Source of the DNA: Litsea cubeba
Lineage: Eukaryota; Streptophyta; Magnoliopsida; Laurales; Lauraceae
Assembly (NCBI GenBank): GCA_012931725.1
Contig: CM022948.1
Coordinates: 72,983,552-73,047,551 of the forward strand
Length of the DNA stretch: 64,000 bases
Direction of reading: 5' to 3'
Shown piece after piece: positions 59,001-64,000 of the stretch (position 1 is the first letter of the stretch; every line of letters begins with the position of its first letter). A program made the position numbers and the translations under genes. The notes beneath the pieces were generated by a model. The model did not search any database, was not told the origin of the DNA, and saw nothing but the letters and a program-made list of their open reading frames with translations.

Positions 59001-60658
59001 AATATGAACTCAATTGCATCTTGGAGAAAATATTATTTTGGACAGAGTATGATGGTGATGTGGGCTTGAAGAATGTTCTCATTGTCACAACTCACAAAAC
59101 CACAGGATTGCTTGGTTGAGTCATCTTATGCAAGAAGGGATTACAGTTGAGACTTGAGAAGTGGGTTGAGTCAAATTTTGCCAATCAGATGGGTTGAGCT
59201 GAATTAGGCAATGCTTTGTTGATTCTATATTGTGTTTTGAGATATTTTTATTGTTTTATCATTTCTTTAAAACAAATAGTTGCAGACTCAGACTTAACAT
59301 TTTATGATATTTGAGGTATTATCCTTCCTCTCTATTTTTCTCTTGACAATGATTATTTATGGCCAATTGGATGGTTTGAGTCACATTTTGCCAATTAGAT
59401 GGCCTGGGCTGTAGTAAGCAATCCTCTTTCCATTGATATTTTATTATTTCAATACTTTTTGAAAAATGGGACATAAGCAGTTGTTGATTCAGTCTCATTG
59501 TTTAATGATATTTTAGTTACTATACTTGCTGTATATTTTTCTTGAAACCATCTTTTATGGCCCATTGGGTTTCTTGTATAACCTTGTTCCTATTCTAACT
59601 GAAAACGAATTTTATGAGAAGGCAGTGGAATTCACTTGCTCCTATAGCTATTTTATGAACAAGTGCCAATAAAGTCCAGTCTCTTGGATTGGTTGAGTAA
59701 TTGTAGAATAAATTGTACCTTGTGCGGAAATCCACATTTTTGGATAGTAGATACATCAGTTTCAGCAGGCTAATCGATGTACGATATTCCTTTCTCTTTT
59801 CTTTTCTTATGTGTTCGTCTGTCCTACCTTACAAACTGAAATCGGTTAAACAGTTGTTGCCTTTACCTCATTTATCTTGCTCACCGTGAATGGGATTTGT
59901 CTTCTGTAATGAAGTTTCAAACAAAAAATTGTGCAATCATCTTCAATATGACATTGTCGAAGCTCATTGCCTTTTACTTCTAGCTGTCAACAAATTGTCG
60001 CTTGTTTCTTGTACAAAACTTGATATGGGTAGGGCCACCTTTCAGTGATCCAATGCAATTATCCATCGGTTCCACTTGAATGATATATACTATAGAGAAA
60101 CCCATGATTCTTTCCAAATTGTGGCTAACCATTTATATTTTACTGCAGTTTTTTTAATGATATTTTGTTAAAACTGTCTTGTCACTGACAACCTATATGC
60201 AATGCTTGGTTTTGGAAATGTGTTAGGATGGAATTAACTTCATAATTTTATTTTTTTTAATATGGGTGGTCCTGTACCTGTTTTAATTGTCCTGTGTGGA
60301 AACATTAATCTTTACCCAGCCATTCTTGGTGTGTGGAAATAGCTGTCCAAATTCAAAATGATTCCCACCAAACTGCTGCGTGGAACTTAATTTGAATGTG
60401 CAAAGGATTCCCACTTATATGTAAACATTTGATCAGAACAAGGATAATAAGATTTATCATGCAGAAATTGTACTAATTGTATCTTTATTTGTGCAGCTGC
60501 CACCGACTCCACCCCCACCACCATTTCCGGAAGGCTATGTACCACCAGCAACGTCAGAACAGGAGAAAGGCCCAGAAGAACAGCAACAGTCGGAGCCACA
60601 GCTTCCTCCTCTCGATCCTATCATTGACCAAGGTCCATCCAAAAGGCTAAGATATTAA
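50053..60658 (+). CDS. MED6: Mediator of RNA polymerase II transcription subunit 6
   Basis: MED6 is a head-module subunit of the nuclear Mediator complex, linking transcription factors to RNA polymerase II. Exons: 50053-50297, 51997-52171, 55047-55116, 58030-58139 and 60497-60658, all with GT-AG borders and compatible phases; 762 nt gives 253 aa, the usual plant length. The Med6 fold covers about residues 27-165: DMTGICFSDQLWLKTYPLDR, VFDYFALSPFYDWTCNNEQL, GNEYVLSEVMEPHLFVIRKQ, YYILDGSIYQAPQLCNVFAS and ALYHISKAFTTAASKLEK. After an acidic linker comes KEVKRVDHILAALQRKLPPT, a proline run, FPEGYVPP and the C-terminal LDPIIDQGPSKRLRY. The start is the first ATG, in good context for plants, just before the conserved part. 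Introns of 1.7, 2.9, 2.9 and 2.4 kb carry several transposons. All conserved motifs are intact. Confidence 0.97.
51942..51965 (+). repeat. poly-T run before MED6 exon 2
   Basis: About 24 T residues 30 bp upstream of the exon 2 acceptor, acting as or adjoining a long pyrimidine tract. Confidence 0.85.
52465..52530 (+). repeat. T-run/G-run junction in MED6 intron 2
   Basis: About 21 T residues are followed directly by about 19 G residues, then ttt, gtggggggcggggggtg. The G-rich part can satisfy a G-quadruplex pattern on the non-template strand. Assembly across such a run is error-prone. Confidence 0.9.
53103..54854. mobile_element. 1.75-kb TIR DNA transposon in MED6 intron 2
   Basis: Terminal inverted repeats of about 48 bp (53103-53150 and 54807-54854) match at all but about three positions, including attcatatgcat and the near-palindrome ccctcaccatagggtgaggg. 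TA-repeat flanks on both sides hide the target duplication. The interior has degenerate short repeats on the left (cattccaac-type, 53530-53670) and a GC-rich block on the right (54280-54790) with frames on both strands, but no transposase. Long TIRs without transposase fit a non-autonomous MULE, but the superfamily is not certain. Confidence 0.75.
55188..55369 (+). mobile_element. tRNA-derived SINE in MED6 intron 3, family shared with 27829-28012
   Basis: The head tggtggagtggcataaggc, middle ggtttagcaggagccacc and end cctgttgggtcaaagacctc follow the same order as the copy at 27829. It finishes in a gaagaagaa tail. Confidence 0.65.
55759..56700 (+). repeat. 463-bp tandem duplication in MED6 intron 3
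   Basis: cataggaaccct at 55759 and 56222 begin two copies that remain alignable for about 460 bp. Shared phrases include ttaggagatc, ttttattttggttt, ggattccttgatgtaaa, atttctctctccag and aatcctcttgttacaaaaac, ending in gtaaatccacaaggtttggg. Differences are perhaps 10-15%, plus indels. Non-coding; the minus-strand frames here are shadows. Confidence 0.9.
58797..58935 (+). mobile_element. tRNA-like SINE fragment in MED6 intron 4
   Basis: A box tggctcagttggtcaggca and B-box-like agttattgatccttgg lie about 35 bp apart, followed by a body ending in an A run near 58935. Fold quality is poor. Confidence 0.5.
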
Positions 60659-61434
60659 GAGTATGCTGACTTCTTTGTTTTCTTTTTCTTACTCTCATTT
60701 ATAAATGTGTCTTCAGTGTTGTATTCTCTAGGCATTTAATTTCAACATGGAGATAAAAGGTGTTGTTATAAAGAAATTATATGCTTATTGGGCAAAGCAG
60801 ATCTAATCCAGGAGACTAGATGTTGTAATTGACCAGGAAATCAAAGATTCCTTATGTTTTACCCAGTGTGCTGGATCGTGCCACGTTGGATTTTTGAGTT
60901 TGTTTGGTTTATCATAAACCTAGGTTAGGTAATTAGGCATACGTGAAATGTTCATTTGTTTGGATGACCTGACTGCCTGTTGCTCATCATAACTAATCAT
61001 ATCGATAACCTGAGTTACAGATGAATTGGAATTACGTGCACTCTGAGGTGGTAGGGTAACCAAATTCCAAGGACCCGAATGGGGCCTTAAGACACTTTCA
61101 TTTTTGGTTTCTGCACATTCAACTTGGTTAGTTTTGTTGAGGTGAATGAAACATGCAACTAGGAGGCTGAAATAATAACCTTCCATTCCCACTTGTTAAT
61201 GGGCCATTCTGTGATTCTCGTCATATGGGGAAAAGTTGGAATTTTACCAAAACAATTTTTCGGCTCTCTTAGATTTCGCTTGTTTCCTTCTGTTTCAAGT
61301 GCATAATTTTTAGATTTAGTTTGCTTCCTTCGGTTTCAAGTGCGTAACCCCCCGTCTTTCTTGTGTTGTAAGAAAGTGCATAAGCTTAAAGATTCTTTTG
61401 CCTGCTTTGCTTTTGTCATGACGGTTGAACCGTT
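60659..61434. other. MED6 3' UTR and flank
   Basis: 3' UTR of MED6 followed by unremarkable sequence. No canonical AATAAA was found in the first 150 bp. A cttc-rich near-duplicate (tttccttctgtttcaagtgc at 61283 and tccttcggtttcaagtgcgt at 61326) is present. Confidence 0.4.
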
Positions 61435-61768
61435 TTTACTTTTATTAATTTTTCCCCGCTAACCATTCCTACTAAAACGTTGGGCATTAGTTGAGGCGGC
61501 ATAAATACTTTTCAATACTCCCCCTCACGTGAAGTCCACTTCTCAACACTCCTCAAGTGGAGCCCGGTGGGCACACTTTTAGTGACACTTTTTTTTTTCA
61601 TGCCGAGTTTGTCTTCCTGGACTTGAACTCTCGGGCCTTGGCTGGTTGGCTTTGATACGATATTAATTTTTCTTATTTAACTATTTCTATCAAAACCTCG
61701 AGGCATTAATAGATGTAGCATAAATACTTTTCAATACTCCCTCTCGTGTGAAAGCCACTTCTCTACTG

Positions 61769-61799
<31 letters not shown>

Positions 61800-62645
61800 A
61801 TGTTAGTTCAATACTTCAATCATAAAGGCCAAAGTCATCAAAAGCTGAGAAAACCAATTTCACAGAAAAGACTGAAATCAGAACTAATTAAATGCTTACA
61901 AATTCGTAGGTCTGGTTAATGTGGTTTGTTCTGTAGAATTTGCTCGACAGTTGATTTCCTTTCACTCTCCTTGTCATAATCTCTATGTCTCACACAGCAA
62001 AATATTATCAATTTCAAATTTTGAATTAGAATGAAAGAATATAACCCAATCATCAACGAATATGTCTTAAAAAAAAAAAAGAACTGAGACATGAAGGAAT
62101 GACCAAATTGCATTGCTAATCATATCAGGCACAACAAAACCACCATCGAGATCCAACGAGTCATTCACCTCATCATCATCAATCACTGCCTCTTTGTTTG
62201 ATGGGTTAGCTCAATGAAAGATCCGGTTCAATCACAAAATTATGGTAATCAGAATCACACGAATCAATATATGTATTATTATAATTATATCTACTAAGAA
62301 GATACCAGGATCAGTAATATGCTTCGTTGAAGATAAAAGAGGAGAAAAGACACAGAGCAAGAGAGAAGAGAGAGCAGAGCAGCAAGAGAAATGGAGAGAA
62401 ACGATGACACAAAAGCATAGTCAGGAAACCCTTTTATAGGCTACTTAATAGTACCATTGGAGTAGACGAAACTCGATTTTTTTAAGGAAGAAGACTATAC
62501 ATCTACACAAGGAGAGAGAGGAGACAAGTTAGTTGAGGAGTAGGTTCGATTCGAGGAGAGTATTAAAAAGTATTTATGCCGTCTCTACTAATATCTCGAG
62601 GTTTTGGTACGAATAGTTAGTAAAAGAAAATTTAATAGTTGTGTT
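61435..62645. mobile_element. inverted-repeat element with duplicated left arm
   Basis: The motif taaatacttttcaatactcc occurs at about 61502 and 61721 in direct orientation and at about 62558-62577 in inverse (gagtattaaaaagtattta). About 80 bp around each, including aaacctcgag(g/a) and aactatt, align. The 61640-62640 pair forms terminal inverted arms of a 1-kb unit, with an extra arm copy 219 bp to the left. (TA)n at 61779-61800. No transposase recognised. Confidence 0.6.
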
Positions 62646-64000
62646 GAATTGAGTTGACTCCATTTAGTCGATTTCAAATATGTAAATATTTCAAAAACTT
62701 ACATAAGAAAAAGTATTCACAAGTAGGCCAAATTCAGCTTTTTATTCTTTTATTCTTTATTTTTTTAATTTAAGTATGACTTCCTCTTTAAGTTTGATTT
62801 CCATAGGCTTATGATAAAAGACATAAAAAAAATGTCATTAGATTGTGGTGATCCACATCTTTTTATGGGCTTAACCCTGACTATATATCGCAAGTCATAC
62901 TGCCTTGATCACATTTTTTACGTCTTACTCCTTACTCGCAATAGAGTGAGCCATGACTCATGACATTACCCATGATAACGATACCCAACATTTTGGTTGG
63001 GTAAGGTTCCTCTTTTTCCTTCTTTATAAACACCTCATCTTTTTTTCTTTTTTTTTTTTATATATTTAACAAGCCCTTTTAAAGTCCTTTTTCTAATTCA
63101 AGACGTCCTTTCCATCTCACGAAAGAAGGGTTTCTTTATAGAGAGATGACCAAAAACCCTTTCCAAATACCTCTTCCCTATATCTTCCAACTATCATGTT
63201 TCCTTTTTGGGTTTGTTTGTGCAGAGCTCCACAGCTTATGTTTCCTATATAGGGAGGTGGGAACTCTGGAACTGTTGTGGTGAGTTAAAATAGCACAAAT
63301 GGTGAGTTCCGCCTAGTTTTCGTCGTTGCAACCGAATGGCATGAAAAAGACGTCGGATTTTTTGACACCTTGTCTGCCGCTCGTTTCTGCGTAAACCCCC
63401 CTCGTACAAATACACCCTTAAATTTCAGTGGTGCTTTCATCTCTATTTTAGGTGATTGTTCTGTGAAATTCTTTCCTTTTTTGTAGGTTTCAAATCCCTT
63501 TACTTTCTTTTACACTTCTACCAAGTAATTTCATGCATCCACGTTAAGAAATGTGGAGAATGTTGGAAATGCAAAGAATATCCATATTTCTTGTTATAAC
63601 TTGAGATGTCCAATGTACTCAAAATAAATTTTCTTATGTGTTTCGGATTTAGGCCAGATTTCACTTTTGAATGGATCATATATGAATGTCTTTTATACCT
63701 GATTAATTTATGGAAGGTCTCAATTACTTTTATTTTAGTGAAATCTGGCCCAATCCTAATAAACAATTCCACTTTCCCAGCCAGCCGTGGGTTTCTCTAC
63801 TTACGAGATTTTTTCAGTTACATTTTTACTTTTTACAACATCAAGTTAAACCTTTTATAACTTTTATTGTTTTAACACCCAAAAAACTTGTAACTTTTAT
63901 TGGGTGGTGTAATTTAGAGGAAAAAGAAACAAGTTCTCCTACCCAAAATGATAAAAATCCTAAACTTCAAAAAATGAATAATAACTTGATTTTGGGCATT
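62646..64000. other. gene-free AT-rich end of the window
   Basis: No gene or bounded element recognised; T-runs near 63041-63060. Open frames at 63518-63860 overlap on both strands and carry no motif. Confidence 0.45.

Noticed and set aside
1..64000. CRISPR array, operon or prokaryotic defence system
   Set aside because: No spaced identical repeats of the right size and no prokaryote-type genes; gene structure is plant nuclear throughout.

Overview
This is a stretch of a large, repeat-rich flowering-plant nuclear genome. The evidence is the plant-type gene structures (R2R3-MYB, arginine-rich tandem CCCH zinc finger, Mediator subunit 6), GT-AG introns of up to 2.9 kb, and many plant transposon families (MULE, RTE-type LINE, gypsy LTR elements, Harbinger/Tourist, tRNA-derived SINEs). 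Long introns full of repeats and low gene density fit a magnoliid-like genome, but that is inference; nothing here fixes the species.

Layout. 1-2.6 kb: MULE transposase gene on the minus strand with a PB1-like N-terminus, broken only by two nonsense codons. 3-9 kb: AT-rich repeats, two tandem duplications, and a 2.7-kb solo LTR (6061-8781) with a 5-bp target duplication. 9-12.8 kb: LTR-like fragment, MITE end and a SINE. 12.8-15.3 kb: 5'-truncated RTE-type LINE bounded by a perfect 20-bp target duplication. 16.8-17.8 kb: Harbinger/Tourist element with TTA target duplication. 20.6-22.7 kb: three-exon R2R3-MYB gene (minus). 23-30.9 kb: gene-poor, one SINE. 30.9-32 kb: intronless tandem CCCH zinc-finger gene (minus) carrying two compensating 1-nt shifts. 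33.8 kb: hairpin MITE. 36.3-40.5 kb: complete LTR element with gag only (TR-GAG type), plus an opposite-strand decayed coiled-coil coding stretch and GC-rich minisatellite. 42.4-48.3 kb: MITEs, an LTR-like block and a long foldback element. 50.1-60.7 kb: five-exon Mediator subunit 6 gene (plus) whose introns hold a 1.75-kb TIR element, SINEs and a 463-bp tandem duplication. 61.4-62.6 kb: inverted-repeat element.

Only three genes look like working host genes. They are unrelated nuclear regulators (a transcription factor, an RNA-binding/stress regulator and a general transcription coactivator subunit) with no sign of joint function. I found no defence, biosynthetic or prokaryote-like system. 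The most unusual items are the gag-only LTR element with its antisense coiled-coil repeat region, the TIR element in the MED6 intron that may carry captured sequence, and the frame-disrupted zinc-finger region.
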